Assembly (NCBI RefSeq): GCF_024494465.1
Contig: NZ_JAETXM010000024.1
Location: 1-53,695, forward strand
DNA from: Bacillus sp. V3B
Lineage (GTDB): Bacteria; Bacillota; Bacilli; Bacillales; Cytobacillaceae
DNA: 53,695 nt
Direction: 5' to 3'
The notes beneath the pieces were generated by a model that made no database searches, was not told the origin of the DNA, and saw only the letters and a list, made by a program, of their open reading frames with translations. A program made the translations under genes and the position numbers. Of this stretch, positions 8,510 to 18,420 are shown piece by piece (within the stretch, counting starts at the first letter, position 1; each line of letters opens with the position of its first letter).

Positions 8510-8641
8510 TTATTTTATTTTTCTTGCTGCTATTTTTCTGGCTTTTTTACTAAGTGTTAAATCTGTTCCAAATTCCGTATCGCTTTGTCCAGCTTTACTT
8601 CCGGTATGTGGTTGATTTCGATTGTTATTACGGTTTGTCAT
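8510..8641 (-). CDS. Small Asn/basic protein (43 aa), possible spore protein
   Basis: Too short for the usual ORF cut-off but has a strong AGGAGG site seven bases upstream of its ATG. The N-terminus is Asn-rich (MTNRNNNRNQPHTGSKAGQ), the middle reads SDTEFGTDL, and the C-terminus is basic (KKARKIAARKIK). The TEFGTD segment recalls the FGTEFA repeat of gamma-type small acid-soluble spore proteins, and it sits beside sspH, so a forespore protein is plausible. I do not recognise the exact family. Confidence 0.6.
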   Translation of the reverse strand: MTNRNNNRNQPHTGSKAGQSDTEFGTDLTLSKKARKIAARKIK

Positions 8642-8698
8642 TGTTCATCCTCCTGATGTATCCCAGAATTTGATTGGAAGAGTTAAATAGCCATAAAA

Positions 8699-8796
8699 AA
8701 GTTACTGTTTGAGATTTTCACAGAGTAAGGCTATTTTAAGCTCTCCAAGTTGCAAATAAGTAAAGGTGAAAAGCTATTTTAACAGTAACTATTACT
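8699..8796. repeat. Long imperfect inverted repeat upstream of the ABC exporter
   Basis: AGTTACTGTT near 8700 pairs with AACAGTAACT near 8787. Just inside, TTTTCAC pairs with GTGAAAA, enclosing about 50 bases. No T tract follows, so it does not look like a simple terminator. It lies between the divergent 43-aa gene and the exporter. Confidence 0.5.
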
Positions 8797-8894
8797 TATT
8801 ATGTGTGATCACTAAAATAATTATACTTAAATAGTGTTGTGAAAATACATGAATTAAGTGTGTAAAGTAAAATGGTAACGCTTTTGAAATAAAA

Positions 8895-8945
8895 CTGACC
8901 AGTATGGTCTAATTTGTTATACTTTAATCGATCCATTTGGTCTAA
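8895..8945 (+). promoter_or_regulatory. Promoter with palindromic operator for the ABC exporter
   Basis: CTGACC (8895-8900), a 17-base spacer and TATACT (8918-8923) make a plausible sigma-A promoter. A perfect inverted repeat GACCA-GTA-TGGTC overlaps the -35 and spacer (8897-8909). A second, weaker copy GATCCATTTGGTC lies just past the -10. Operators of this size and placement are typical of TetR-family repressors of this kind of exporter, but no such regulator is encoded next door. Confidence 0.55.
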
Positions 8946-9007
8946 TAAAATTGCCAAAACAAGAAATGAAGGAAAAGACTAGTTTCTATAAACAGGAGGC
9001 GAAATAA

Positions 9008-9922
9008 ATGCGTTTATTAGAAGTAAAAGGCCTAAAGAAAAAATTCGGGAATTTTACAGCATTGGATAACGTTAATCTTAGTATGAAGGAAGGGGAGGTT
9101 TACGGCTTTATCGGTCCAAATGGTGCCGGGAAATCAACTACGATTCGCGTGTTGCTGGGAATGTTAAAAGCTACCGAGGGTGAAGTGAAGATTTTCGGTA
9201 AGGATGCTTGGAAAGAAGCTGTAGAGATTCATAAAAGGGTTGCCTATGTTCCAGGAGATGCTAATCTTTGGCCAAACTTAACGGGTGGAGAGGTAATCGA
9301 TCTATTTTTAAAAATGAGAGGCAATGGAAACAAGAATAGGCGTGAAGAGCTGATTAAACGATTTGGTTTGGATCCCACTAAAAAATGTCGTACGTATTCA
9401 AAAGGAAATCGTCAGAAAATCGCTTTAATTTCTGCTTTTGCCTCTGAAGCGGATTTATATATTTTGGATGAGCCCACTTCAGGGTTGGACCCACTAATGG
9501 AAAGAGTCTTTCAAGAATCTGTAATGGAAGTAAAAGCAGCCGGAAAAAGCGTGCTTCTTTCCAGTCATATTTTATCAGAAGTCGAAAAATTATGTGACAA
9601 AATTGCTATCATCCGCGAAGGTAAAATTATTGAAACAGGAACTTTACGTGAGATGCGACACCTGACCCGTACAAAATTAACCATTAAGACGAAAGAGGCT
9701 ATCCCATCTTTATCTGAAGTAAGCGGGGTTCACAATCTTGTGGAGAAGGATTCAGAACTTTCTTTCCAAGTAGATACAGATGAAATGGATGCACTTATTC
9801 GTTATATTAGTCCATTTGGAATTATTAAATTAGAGAGCACACCGCCAACGTTAGAAGATTTATTTATGCGCCATTATCAAGGAACGGAGCACACTCATTC
9901 TGGAGTGGGAGGTGGGTTGTAA
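9008..9922 (+). CDS. ABC-2 type exporter, ATP-binding subunit
   Basis: A 304-residue ATPase with Walker A GPNGAGKST (about residues 38-46), a signature loop YSKGNRQKI in place of LSGGQ, Walker B LYILDEPTSGLDP and an H-loop SSHIL. A C-terminal domain of about 80 residues follows the ATPase core, as in drug and antibiotic exporters (CcmA/NatA-like). It energises the permease encoded next, whose ATG overlaps its TAA by one base (TAATG), so the pair is translationally coupled. The start has an AGGAGG-like site (ACAGGAGGCG). The substrate is unknown; this two-gene type is often annotated as an exporter of peptide or polyketide antibiotics. Confidence 0.9.
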   Translation: MRLLEVKGLKKKFGNFTALDNVNLSMKEGEVYGFIGPNGAGKSTTIRVLLGMLKATEGEVKIFGKDAWKEAVEIHKRVAYVPGDANLWPNLTGGEVIDLFLKMRGNGNKNRREELIKRFGLDPTKKCRTYSKGNRQKIALISAFASEADLYILDEPTSGLDPLMERVFQESVMEVKAAGKSVLLSSHILSEVEKLCDKIAIIREGKIIETGTLREMRHLTRTKLTIKTKEAIPSLSEVSGVHNLVEKDSELSFQVDTDEMDALIRYISPFGIIKLESTPPTLEDLFMRHYQGTEHTHSGVGGGL

Positions 9923-11526
9923 TGTATGCCCGTTTATTTAAAGGAACTGGCCATTTAACCTATTTAATGTTCAGGCAAGAACGTTTTAGGATTCTTATCT
10001 GGCTGATCGGATTGATCGCTGTGACCTTAGCGGCTGCCTCAGCTTATCCGGGTATCTATCCAGATGAACCGTCACGGTTGGCCTTTGCTTTAACGATGGA
10101 AAACCCGGCAATGATCGCCATGATTGGACCCGTATATCCAGCAGTCTATTACACCATAGGTGTTATATTTGCTAATGAAATGTTACTTTTTACGGCGATC
10201 ACCGTAGCCATTATGAATATATTGCTTGTTGGGCGCAGCACCCGAGCAGATGAAGAAGAGGGTCGTACTGAGGTGATTCGTTCGCTTCCCGTTGGTCGGT
10301 TATCTTATATGAGTGCTTCCATGTTTGTTATGTTTTTAATCAATATTCTTTTGGCACTGTTTATAGGAATTGGACTAGGTGCATTAAGGGTTGATGGAAT
10401 CAACTTTGAAGGTTCTATTTTATATGGCTCTATTTTAGGTGCGACCGGTTTGATTTTTACCGCTTTCACCGCTTTTTTTGCTCAACTCTCAGAAACTTCA
10501 AGAGGGGCGACGACACTATCCTTTGCCACTTTAATTGTGGCTTATATTATTCGGGCCATTGGGGATGTAAGTAATGAAACTCTTTCTCTCTTGTCACCGC
10601 TTGGATGGATAGTCAGAACAGAAGTTTTTGCAGGGGATGATTGGTGGCCAATCTTTTTAACGGTAGCTGTAGCTATTGTGATGCTAGTTGCTGCGTTTTA
10701 CCTAAATGCAATTCGTGATGTTGGTTCTGGATTTATACCAGAAAGAAAGGGGAAAAAGTATGCTTCTTCCTTTTTACAAACACCATTAGGCCTTATTCTA
10801 AGACTACAACGTACCCATATTATTGCCTGGTCCATCGGTCTTTTTCTTATGAGTGCTTCTTTTGGTTCTGTTCTAGGAGATTTAGAGACGTATTTTGCCG
10901 ACAATGAGTTTGTTCAGGCTTTTTTGGCAGAAGACCCAGCCTATTCGATGACTGAGCAGTTTATCACCTTGCTGATGGCGATTATGGCGTTACTTAGCAC
11001 TATTCCAGCAGTAATGTTAGTATTAAAATTGAAGGGGGAAGAAAATAAGAATCGGACAGAACATTTTTATAGTCGTGCCGTATCACGTACACGCATACTA
11101 GGTAGTTACTCCCTTTTAGCCATTGTGTTGAGCTTTGTTATGCAATCATTCGTTGCGGTTGGCCTTTGGTCTGTAGGATCTACCATGATGGACGGGGTAC
11201 TAACATTTGATAGCATTTACACTTCAGCTCTTGTCTATTTACCTGCTATGTGGATTGTGATTGGCTTTGCGGTTTTATTTGTCGGGGTTGTTCCAAAAGC
11301 AACAGGATTGGTTTGGTTTTATGTGATCTATTGCTTTATCGTTGTATATCTGAGCGGAATACTCGATTTCCCTGAGTGGATGAATAATCTATCTGTCTTT
11401 GAACATATCCCGCAAATTCCAATTGAAGACATGAGTTTTGTGTCAATGATCCTACTTGTCTTCATTTCTATCGTTTTGACGATTATAGGATTTATTGGTT
11501 ACAACAAACGAGACCTTGCAGGATAG
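9922..11526 (+). CDS. ABC-2 type exporter, permease subunit
   Basis: A 534-residue membrane protein with about twelve hydrophobic segments in two halves (about residues 20-265 and 290-530). Each half begins with a short cytosolic stretch and has a long extracellular loop after the first helix. This internally doubled layout is typical of permeases paired with a single ATPase in Gram-positive drug/antibiotic export systems. It is coupled to the ATPase gene by a one-base overlap. After its stop there is an inverted-repeat element rather than an obvious simple terminator. The transported compound is not evident. Confidence 0.85.
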   Translation: MYARLFKGTGHLTYLMFRQERFRILIWLIGLIAVTLAAASAYPGIYPDEPSRLAFALTMENPAMIAMIGPVYPAVYYTIGVIFANEMLLFTAITVAIMNILLVGRSTRADEEEGRTEVIRSLPVGRLSYMSASMFVMFLINILLALFIGIGLGALRVDGINFEGSILYGSILGATGLIFTAFTAFFAQLSETSRGATTLSFATLIVAYIIRAIGDVSNETLSLLSPLGWIVRTEVFAGDDWWPIFLTVAVAIVMLVAAFYLNAIRDVGSGFIPERKGKKYASSFLQTPLGLILRLQRTHIIAWSIGLFLMSASFGSVLGDLETYFADNEFVQAFLAEDPAYSMTEQFITLLMAIMALLSTIPAVMLVLKLKGEENKNRTEHFYSRAVSRTRILGSYSLLAIVLSFVMQSFVAVGLWSVGSTMMDGVLTFDSIYTSALVYLPAMWIVIGFAVLFVGVVPKATGLVWFYVIYCFIVVYLSGILDFPEWMNNLSVFEHIPQIPIEDMSFVSMILLVFISIVLTIIGFIGYNKRDLAG

Positions 11527-11576
11527 TGTGATATACGTATTTTCATAATAACGTAGACTGGCATCTATATAAGTCT

Positions 11577-11712
11577 AACTTGATTTTTCGACATAAGATT
11601 GGATGGGAATGCCACTCCACTCTCCTTTCCCTGCGCTGTTCATTCCTGCGTAATAAAAGGCTTGCTCAAGCAGGCTGACTGACCGTTTCTTATGTCGATT
11701 TAACAAGTTGAT
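11577..11712. repeat. Palindromic-ended ~136-bp repeat-like element
   Basis: The ends are imperfect inverted repeats: AACTTG plus TCGACATAAGA on the left, and TCTTATGTCGA plus CAAGTT on the right. About 95 bases between them are more GC-rich than the surroundings. There is no ORF. The layout fits a small MITE-like or REP-type chromosomal repeat. It may also end transcription between the two convergent genes. Confidence 0.5.
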
Positions 11713-11740
11713 ATATATACATACCGGTCTTTTTCCTATT

Positions 11741-12637
11741 TCAGTTCCTGTTGTTAGGCCATTTTTTGTTTAATGCACTTATAAATGTTTTAACATTCTT
11801 TTTATCTTGCATGATAGGAGAATAAACATAGGACAACATTCTGTTAAAGGAATCATTTTTTAACTTAATAATCGAAAGATTCCGATGCTGTACGTCCCTT
11901 TCGATGACACTATGGGAGAGAAGGGCTAATCCCATCCCATTTATAACCGTTTCTTTAATGCCTTGATTACTGCTTATGGTAAGAAGTGATTTTACTTTTA
12001 ACCCATTTGAACGAAACACGTGGTTAAGATATTCGCGAGTACCTGATCCCACTTCTCTCGTTATCCATGCTTGATTTTGAAGGTCAGTCATTCGTACTTC
12101 ATCTTTAGATGCGAGTATATGGTCGTTCGAAGAAACAATGTATAACTCATCTTGCATAAAAGGATGCACGGAAAGCTCCTTTTCATTTGTTTGACCCTCG
12201 ATTAATCCGATATCGACTTGAAACAATCGAACGGATTGAGTAATTTCTTCTGTATTTCCAATGAAAACTTGAAGTTCCAGTTCTGGAAAGTCATGTTGGA
12301 GGTCAATAAGCAATGAAGGCAAAATATACTCGCCGATGGTAAAACTTGCGCCGATCTTTAACTCTCCTTTGATCGAGTTGTTATATTCAAGAATATCTTG
12401 TTTTGTCTGATCGTATATCGTAATCATTTGTTTGGCACGATCATACAATATCTCGCCAGTTGGAGTAATCTTTAAGAATTTTGGAGATCGTAAAAATAAT
12501 TGAGTTTGGAATTCCTTTTCTAAATTTTTGATATGTAAACTAACACTTGGTTGTGACATACGAAGAATTTCAGCTGTTTTTGTGAAGTTTTTTACATCTG
12601 CAAGGGTGACAAAGGTTTTTAACTCGTCATAATTCAA
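11741..12637 (-). CDS. cysL: LysR-type regulator of sulfite reductase genes (CysL)
   Basis: A 298-residue LysR-type transcription factor. The winged helix-turn-helix lies at residues 1-60 (FTKTAEILRMSQPSVSLHIKNLE), with a two-lobed effector domain from about 88 onward (GELKIGASFTIGEYILPSLL). In B. subtilis, CysL (YwfK) sits next to cysJI and activates it. Here the gene is divergent from cysJ across a 329-bp gap, the classic arrangement for a LysR activator of its neighbour, and it probably represses itself. The effector ligand is not known from sequence. Confidence in the LysR family is very high and in the CysL role high. Confidence 0.88.
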   Translation of the reverse strand: MNYDELKTFVTLADVKNFTKTAEILRMSQPSVSLHIKNLEKEFQTQLFLRSPKFLKITPTGEILYDRAKQMITIYDQTKQDILEYNNSIKGELKIGASFTIGEYILPSLLIDLQHDFPELELQVFIGNTEEITQSVRLFQVDIGLIEGQTNEKELSVHPFMQDELYIVSSNDHILASKDEVRMTDLQNQAWITREVGSGTREYLNHVFRSNGLKVKSLLTISSNQGIKETVINGMGLALLSHSVIERDVQHRNLSIIKLKNDSFNRMLSYVYSPIMQDKKNVKTFISALNKKWPNNRN

Positions 12638-12832
12638 AAGAATTTCACCTCATTATTAGAAATACTAATAGTTATCATAATTTATATGTATTTTACTAAT
12701 TTTATGTCTTTTGGTAAAGTGTAAGTAAGAAAATTAGTAAATAATTAGTCTATGTTACAAAATATATTTAACCTATAAGGATAATGTATATAGTGAAAAC
12801 GTCAATTCTTTCGAGATTTGCGCAATTCCTAC

Positions 12833-12861
12833 TTGACTTATATGAATAGTAAAATTACTAT
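12833..12861 (+). promoter_or_regulatory. Candidate cysJI promoter
   Basis: TTGACT (12833-12838), a 17-base spacer and TACTAT (12856-12861) form a reasonable sigma-A promoter in the AT-rich cysL-cysJ gap. The -10 is weak, as expected for an activator-dependent promoter. I could not assign a definite LysR box. Confidence 0.45.
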
Positions 12862-12966
12862 AGAGATAGTCAATTTAAAGGGTAATTAGTATGAATGGTT
12901 TAAACATTCTTTATTAATAAAGTAAGAAGTACAGAAATTTTATATTCTTTTGTGAGGTGGATATCG

Positions 12967-14802
12967 TTGCAACTTCAGGTCATGAACAGTCCGTTTAATC
13001 AGGAGCAGGCAGAGCTCCTTAATCGTCTTCTGCCATCTTTGACAGAATCGCAAAGAGTCTGGCTTAGCGGTTATTTGGCCGCATCATTGTCAGTTTCTCA
13101 GTCTTCTGCGGCTTTGGAAACACCAGTAGCATTGGAAGGACAACTTCCAGCAGAAAGCACAGGGAAAGCAGTTTCAAAAGAAGTGACTATTCTTTATGGT
13201 TCACAAACAGGAAATGCACAAGGGATTTCTGAAAATGCAGGTAAGACCTTAGAAGGGCGAGGTTTTCAGGTTACGGTTTCGTCCATGAATGACTTTAAAC
13301 CGAATAACTTGAAGAAAATTCAAAATCTACTTATTGTTGTGAGCACACATGGTGAGGGTGACCCACCGGATAACGCACTATCTTTCCATGAGTTTCTTCA
13401 TGGAAGACGGGCACCAAAGCTTGAGGATCTCCGCTTTTCTGTATTAGCACTAGGAGATAGTTCGTATGAATTTTTCTGTCAGACAGGTAAAGACTTTGAT
13501 AAACGACTTGAAGAACTTGGTGGTACTCGACTATATCCTCGTTTTGACTGTGATCTTGACTATGATGAGCCTGCAAGCGAATGGCTTGAAGGTGTATTAG
13601 AAGGATTGAGTGAAGCACAGGCACAGGGTGGAAGTACTGCTCCAGTTCCGGTAACAGCATCACAAGCAGTTGAATCAGTGTATTCAAGAACAAATCCATT
13701 TAAAGCAGAAGTGCTTGAAAATTTAAATTTGAATGGCCGTGGCTCGAATAAAGAAACACGCCATCTTGAATTATCGCTTGAAGATTCAGGTCTAACGTAT
13801 CAACCAGGTGACAGTCTTGGCGTCATTCCGGAAAATGATCCGGCTCTTGTAGAGTTGCTGATTGAGGCATTGAAATGGAATGCTGACGAAATGGTGACGG
13901 TAAAACAAGGAGATAATCGAACGCTAAAAGATGCGTTGATCTCTTATTATGAAATTACAACCTTAACAAAACCGCTTCTCCAAAAGGCTGCAGAGCTTTC
14001 AACGAATAATGATTTGCAACAGCTTGTAGCGCCGGGGAATGAAGAAAAGGCAAAAGCCTACCTTGAAGGACGCGATTTACTTGACTTCGTTCAAGATTTT
14101 GGTCCATGGGGCGAATCAGCGCAAGAATTTGTTTCGATTCTTCGAAAAATGCCGGCTCGACTTTATTCGATTGCAAGCAGTTTATCAGCGAATCCAGAGG
14201 AAGTACACTTAACAATCGGTGCTGTCCGCTACGAGGCGCATGGTCGTGAACGAAAGGGAGTTTGCTCGATTTTATGTGCAGATCGTCTGCAACCAGGGGA
14301 TACATTACCGGTTTATATTCAGCATAACCAAAACTTTAAGCTGCCAAATAACCCAGATACCCCGATTATCATGGTAGGACCAGGAACAGGGGTTGCACCT
14401 TTCCGCTCCTTTATGCAAGAGCGCGAGGAATTGGGTGCAGAAGGAAAGTCATGGATGTTCTTCGGCGATCAGCATTTCGTAACAGATTTCCTTTATCAAA
14501 CGGAATGGCAAAAATGGCTACAAGATGGTGTACTAACAAAAATGGATGTTGCGTTTTCACGCGACACAGATGAAAAAGTATATGTGCAACATCGCATGCT
14601 TGAACAAAGTAAGGAATTGTTCGAGTGGCTTCAAGAAGGAGCGGCCGTTTATATTTGTGGCGATGAGAAAAACATGGCACATGACGTCCACAATACATTA
14701 ATCGACATTATTGAAAAAGAAAGTGGCATGAGCCGTGAAAAAGCGGAAGAGTATCTTGCCGATATGCAACAGCAAAAACGCTACCAACGTGATGTATATT
14801 AA
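12967..14802 (+). CDS. cysJ: NADPH-sulfite reductase flavoprotein, alpha component
   Basis: A 611-residue diflavin reductase that passes electrons from NADPH through FAD and FMN to CysI. The TTG start is chosen because it gives the N-terminus MQLQVMNSPFNQEQAELL expected for Bacillus CysJ and has GAGGTGG six bases upstream; the in-frame GTG at 12952 is less likely. It shows an FMN flavodoxin domain (ILYGSQTGNAQGIS, about residues 70-215), an FAD domain with RLYSIASS and GVCSILCAD, and an NADPH domain with GPGTGVAPFRSFM. It ends KRYQRDVY, as is usual. It is followed 27 bases later by cysI in one operon. Confidence 0.96.
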   Translation: MQLQVMNSPFNQEQAELLNRLLPSLTESQRVWLSGYLAASLSVSQSSAALETPVALEGQLPAESTGKAVSKEVTILYGSQTGNAQGISENAGKTLEGRGFQVTVSSMNDFKPNNLKKIQNLLIVVSTHGEGDPPDNALSFHEFLHGRRAPKLEDLRFSVLALGDSSYEFFCQTGKDFDKRLEELGGTRLYPRFDCDLDYDEPASEWLEGVLEGLSEAQAQGGSTAPVPVTASQAVESVYSRTNPFKAEVLENLNLNGRGSNKETRHLELSLEDSGLTYQPGDSLGVIPENDPALVELLIEALKWNADEMVTVKQGDNRTLKDALISYYEITTLTKPLLQKAAELSTNNDLQQLVAPGNEEKAKAYLEGRDLLDFVQDFGPWGESAQEFVSILRKMPARLYSIASSLSANPEEVHLTIGAVRYEAHGRERKGVCSILCADRLQPGDTLPVYIQHNQNFKLPNNPDTPIIMVGPGTGVAPFRSFMQEREELGAEGKSWMFFGDQHFVTDFLYQTEWQKWLQDGVLTKMDVAFSRDTDEKVYVQHRMLEQSKELFEWLQEGAAVYICGDEKNMAHDVHNTLIDIIEKESGMSREKAEEYLADMQQQKRYQRDVY

Positions 14803-14829
14803 TGTTGGATTGAAAGGAGTTTTTTCTAC

Positions 14830-16548
14830 ATGGTGACGAAAAATTTAACAGCGCCGGAGGGCTCGCCAAGTGATGTTGAAGAAATAAAAGAAAGAAGTAA
14901 TTATTTGCGTGGCACGCTGAAAGAATCAATGTTAGAACCGATTAGCTCTGGGATTTCTGACGATGATAACCGTCTGATGAAACATCACGGAAGCTATTTG
15001 CAGGATGACCGTGATCTTCGTAATGAGCGTCAAAAGCAAAAACTTGAACCTGCGTATCAATTCATGTTACGCGTCCGTTTGCCAGGAGGAGTAGCAAATC
15101 CAGATCAATGGTTAGTCCTAGACGAGCTTGCCGATAAATACGGCAATGGAACGTTAAAACTTACGACACGTGAGACGTTTCAAATGCATGGTATTTTAAA
15201 ATGGAATATGAAAAAAACGATGCAGGAAATTAATAACACTCTTTTGGATACGATAGCAGCGTGCGGTGATGTGAACCGGAACGTTATGTGTGTTGTGAAT
15301 CCATATCAGTCAGAGATTCATAGCGAAGTATATGAAATGTCGAAACAATTGAGTGATTATTTATTACCACGCACAAGAGCGTACCATGAAATTTGGTTGG
15401 ATGAAGAAAAAGTGGCAGGCACTCCTGAAGTGGAAGAAGTTGAACATATGTATGGACCGCTTTATTTGCCGCGAAAATTCAAAATTGGGATTGCCGTTCC
15501 ACCATCAAATGATATTGATGTCTTTTCACAGGATCTAGGGTTTATTGCGATTGTGGAAAATGACAAGTTGATCGGATTTAACGTGGCGATCGGTGGCGGT
15601 ATGGGCATGACGCATGGTGACAAAGCGACATATCCGCAGCTTGCGAAAGTCATCGGTTTTTGTACGCCTGACCAAGTTCAGGATGTAGCGGAAAAAGTCA
15701 TTACGATTCAGCGTGATTATGGAAATCGTTCTGTGCGTAAAAATGCTCGATTCAAGTATACGGTTGACCGTCTTGGACTGGAAACAGTCAAGACTGAACT
15801 TGAAAACCGCCTTGGTTGGAATCTAGATGAAGCGAAGTCCTATCATTTCGAAAGTAACGGAGATCGCTATGGCTGGGTAAAAGGTCTTCAAGGAAAATGG
15901 CATTTTACAATGTTTATCCAAAGTGGTCGTATTGCGGATGCTGGTGATTATAAGTTGAAGACTGGTCTGCGTGAGATTGCTAAGATTCATACGGGAGAAT
16001 TTCGTTTGACAGCCAATCAAAACGTGATTATTGCTAATGTATCAAGTGAAGAAAAGGAAAAGATTACCGAACTGATTGAACAATACGGTATCACAGATGG
16101 CAGCCATTATAGTGCACTTCGTCGCAGTTCAATGGCCTGTACGTCCCTGCCAACTTGTGGATTGGCGATGGCGGAAGCAGAGCGTTATTTACCGACTCTT
16201 CTTGGGAAGATTGAGGAGATTATCGATGAAAATGGTTTGCGTGATAAAGAAATCACCATTCGTATGACAGGTTGCCCGAATGGCTGTGCACGACATGCGT
16301 TAGGTGAAATTGGATTTATCGGAAAAGGACCGGGCAAGTATAATATGTATCTTGGTGCGGCCTTTGATGGTAGTCGTCTAAGCAAAATGCATCGTGAAAA
16401 CGTTGGTGAGGAAGAAATTTTGAATGAACTAGGTGAGATTCTTCCTCGCTATGCGAAAGAACGCGAAGAAGGCGAACACTTTGGTGACTTTGTGATTCGT
16501 GCGGGTATCATCAAAGAAACGACAGATGGCACAAATTTTCATGAATAA
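14830..16548 (+). CDS. cysI: Sulfite reductase hemoprotein, beta component
   Basis: A 572-residue siroheme and 4Fe-4S enzyme that reduces sulfite to sulfide for cysteine synthesis. The cluster and siroheme ligands are seen as two Cys pairs, [10 protein letters not shown] (about residues 434-440) and [15 protein letters not shown] (about 476-485). The two ferredoxin-like halves are visible, including [32 protein letters not shown] and [11 protein letters not shown]. The length is normal. It partners with CysJ encoded 27 bases upstream. A good terminator follows, so the operon is cysJI only. Confidence 0.96.
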   Translation: MVTKNLTAPEGSPSDVEEIKERSNYLRGTLKESMLEPISSGISDDDNRLMKHHGSYLQDDRDLRNERQKQKLEPAYQFMLRVRLPGGVANPDQWLVLDELADKYGNGTLKLTTRETFQMHGILKWNMKKTMQEINNTLLDTIAACGDVNRNVMCVVNPYQSEIHSEVYEMSKQLSDYLLPRTRAYHEIWLDEEKVAGTPEVEEVEHMYGPLYLPRKFKIGIAVPPSNDIDVFSQDLGFIAIVENDKLIGFNVAIGGGMGMTHGDKATYPQLAKVIGFCTPDQVQDVAEKVITIQRDYGNRSVRKNARFKYTVDRLGLETVKTELENRLGWNLDEAKSYHFESNGDRYGWVKGLQGKWHFTMFIQSGRIADAGDYKLKTGLREIAKIHTGEFRLTANQNVIIANVSSEEKEKITELIEQYGITDGSHYSALRRSSMACTSLPTCGLAMAEAERYLPTLLGKIEEIIDENGLRDKEITIRMTGCPNGCARHALGEIGFIGKGPGKYNMYLGAAFDGSRLSKMHRENVGEEEILNELGEILPRYAKEREEGEHFGDFVIRAGIIKETTDGTNFHE

Positions 16549-16561
16549 TTAGGATGTATGT

Positions 16562-16598
16562 GAGACAGGATTTTGAATTCCTGTCTCTTTATTTTTTC
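16562..16598 (+). terminator. Terminator of the cysJI operon
   Basis: GAGACAGGA pairs with TCCTGTCTC around an eight-base loop, followed by a T-rich tract. Confidence 0.85.
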
Positions 16599-16933
16599 TA
16601 TTTGATTAACCGTAAAGGCACTCAAAAAATAAAGAAAACAATAGTCTATGAGTTGAAAGGGGAGAGTTTTAAGGGTAGGGGGTGTCTATCCTTCGCTAAT
16701 GTATTAGTGTAGCGGAAGACAGGATTCTTTTCCATTAAAGAATGTTGGACGTTATCCTTGTTTGAGGAGTATACTGTACGAGTGAATATTTCGAATTATA
16801 AAATTAAACTAGTATATAAGTTTTGAGATTAAAGGTTTACTCGTTCAAAGCCGCTTTGGGACATAGACTAGTGGATCATACTTTATCAGATTATATACAA
16901 TGAAATATTTTTTTGAAACAGGGAGAGGGGAAC
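16599..16933. other. Intergenic region between cysI and the membrane protein gene
   Basis: About 330 bases with no gene. A hairpin CTTCGCTAAT / ATTAGTGTAGCGGAAG lies near 16690-16715. No clear promoter could be assigned. Confidence 0.4.
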
Positions 16934-18265
16934 ATGCGAAGTTATCTTATTTTGGGAATGTGTACTTTATTTATTATTCAATATTTTGCTCAAATCGGGT
17001 GGCTACAGTATGTGGTTGTCCTATTGTCATTACTGGCTTTCCTTGGTAGTGCATCAAGTGCGGATCGTTTTCCTCGTATCCTTGGCATTGTAATGATGAT
17101 TGCAGGAATCAGCATTGAATGGAGCAAAGGAACCGGTTTGGACGGTATTAGTGAGGGAATTTTCTTAATCCTTCCGCTGCTCAGTCTGATTACGTTAGCA
17201 CCACTTCTTTCGATTCCCTTAAGGCTCGGGGGATACTTTGGATCTGTTTCACATATGCTACATAATTTATTACATAAACCGAAAAAATTATATGCAGGAA
17301 TAACGGGAACCTTATTCTTATTAAGCCCGATCTTAAACTTGGGTTCTGTCAGAATTATAAATGAGTTTCTTGAAGACCTTAAGCTTCCATCGGCTATGTC
17401 AGCAAAAAGCTATGTGGTAGGTTTTTCAACTGCTATGATGTGGTCACCTTATTTTGCATCGGTTTCATTAGTTCTTCATTATTTAAATGTGCCATTCAAA
17501 GAATACATGATCTATGGACTAGGATTATCCTTACTATCATTATTAATTGGAAATTTGTTGTTTGCTTTCTGGGAGAAACTACATCCTTTAGAAAGAGTAG
17601 ATTCAGCAGTGGTTCCATTAGAAAAGGTTCAACGAAATCAGCTACTTAAGCTAGTGCTTTTTGTTGTCATATTAATGAGTGCTTGTCTCTTAATCGAAAG
17701 TTTGACAAGTTGGTCTATGATTGTGATCGTTTGTCTCATTTCAATCATTGTTCCACTGCTCTTTGCGATTTTCTCTTCAGATTGGAGAAAAGTCATTCCT
17801 TCATTGATTGACTTCCGCGATCGTGCTGTACCGATGATGAACAATGAAATTATGCTTTTTATGAGTGCGGGGATGTTAGCGTTCGCTTTGAAAGGGACCA
17901 CTGTAATGAATGGAGTGAGTGTATTTCTTAATGCCCTGGCCAATTATTCCTTTTTTCTAGTTGCCTTAGCCATCATGGTCATTGTTTTTTGCCTCACTTA
18001 CATGGGAATTCACCAAATTGCAGTTGTTGGTGCATTAGCTATGCAATTGAATGCGGCAGCATTAGGAATGAGTAACATAGCACTAGCGATGATTCTATTG
18101 CTCACTTGGGCTACATCTACCGCTTTAAGTCCATTCTCAGGTTTGAATCTTATGGTAAGTCGCTTTGTCCGTCTTTCTGGGATTCAAGTAGGTCTTCGTA
18201 TCAATGGTCTGCATTTATTGGCTGTTGCTTTTATTGGAATAGCGATTATTTCGTTTATTAGGTAG
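16934..18265 (+). CDS. Polytopic membrane protein, possible ion-transporter superfamily member
   Basis: A 443-residue integral membrane protein with about ten to twelve hydrophobic helices spread over its length. The chosen ATG has a GGGAGAGGGG site; the in-frame TTG at 16913 overlaps that site and is unlikely. A basic cytosolic loop follows the second or third helix (LHKPKKLYAG), and a central loop (KLHPLERVDSAV) splits it into two halves. The layout, plus TSTALSPFSGLNLMVSR near the end, recalls the ion-transporter superfamily of NhaD, ArsB and citrate-type carriers, but I do not recognise the family. Its position after cysJI might suggest sulfite or sulfate transport; that is only a guess, because a terminator separates them. 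Confidence 0.65.
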   Translation: MRSYLILGMCTLFIIQYFAQIGWLQYVVVLLSLLAFLGSASSADRFPRILGIVMMIAGISIEWSKGTGLDGISEGIFLILPLLSLITLAPLLSIPLRLGGYFGSVSHMLHNLLHKPKKLYAGITGTLFLLSPILNLGSVRIINEFLEDLKLPSAMSAKSYVVGFSTAMMWSPYFASVSLVLHYLNVPFKEYMIYGLGLSLLSLLIGNLLFAFWEKLHPLERVDSAVVPLEKVQRNQLLKLVLFVVILMSACLLIESLTSWSMIVIVCLISIIVPLLFAIFSSDWRKVIPSLIDFRDRAVPMMNNEIMLFMSAGMLAFALKGTTVMNGVSVFLNALANYSFFLVALAIMVIVFCLTYMGIHQIAVVGALAMQLNAAALGMSNIALAMILLLTWATSTALSPFSGLNLMVSRFVRLSGIQVGLRINGLHLLAVAFIGIAIISFIR

Positions 18266-18420
18266 TGTTTTTTACTATTTTTTGTCAATCATATTCTTAT
18301 TCACATACCTTTTTTTATTTTATTTTTTTGATATAATTATAAACGGTAAGAATATCTAACATAAAACCTATGTATATAGTTATATCTTGCAAATATAAAT
18401 TAATAGGTGGAATAAGAAAA

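Noticed and set aside
16934-18265. A sulfite exporter linked to cysJI
   Set aside because: A strong terminator separates it from cysI and I could not match it to a known sulfite exporter family.
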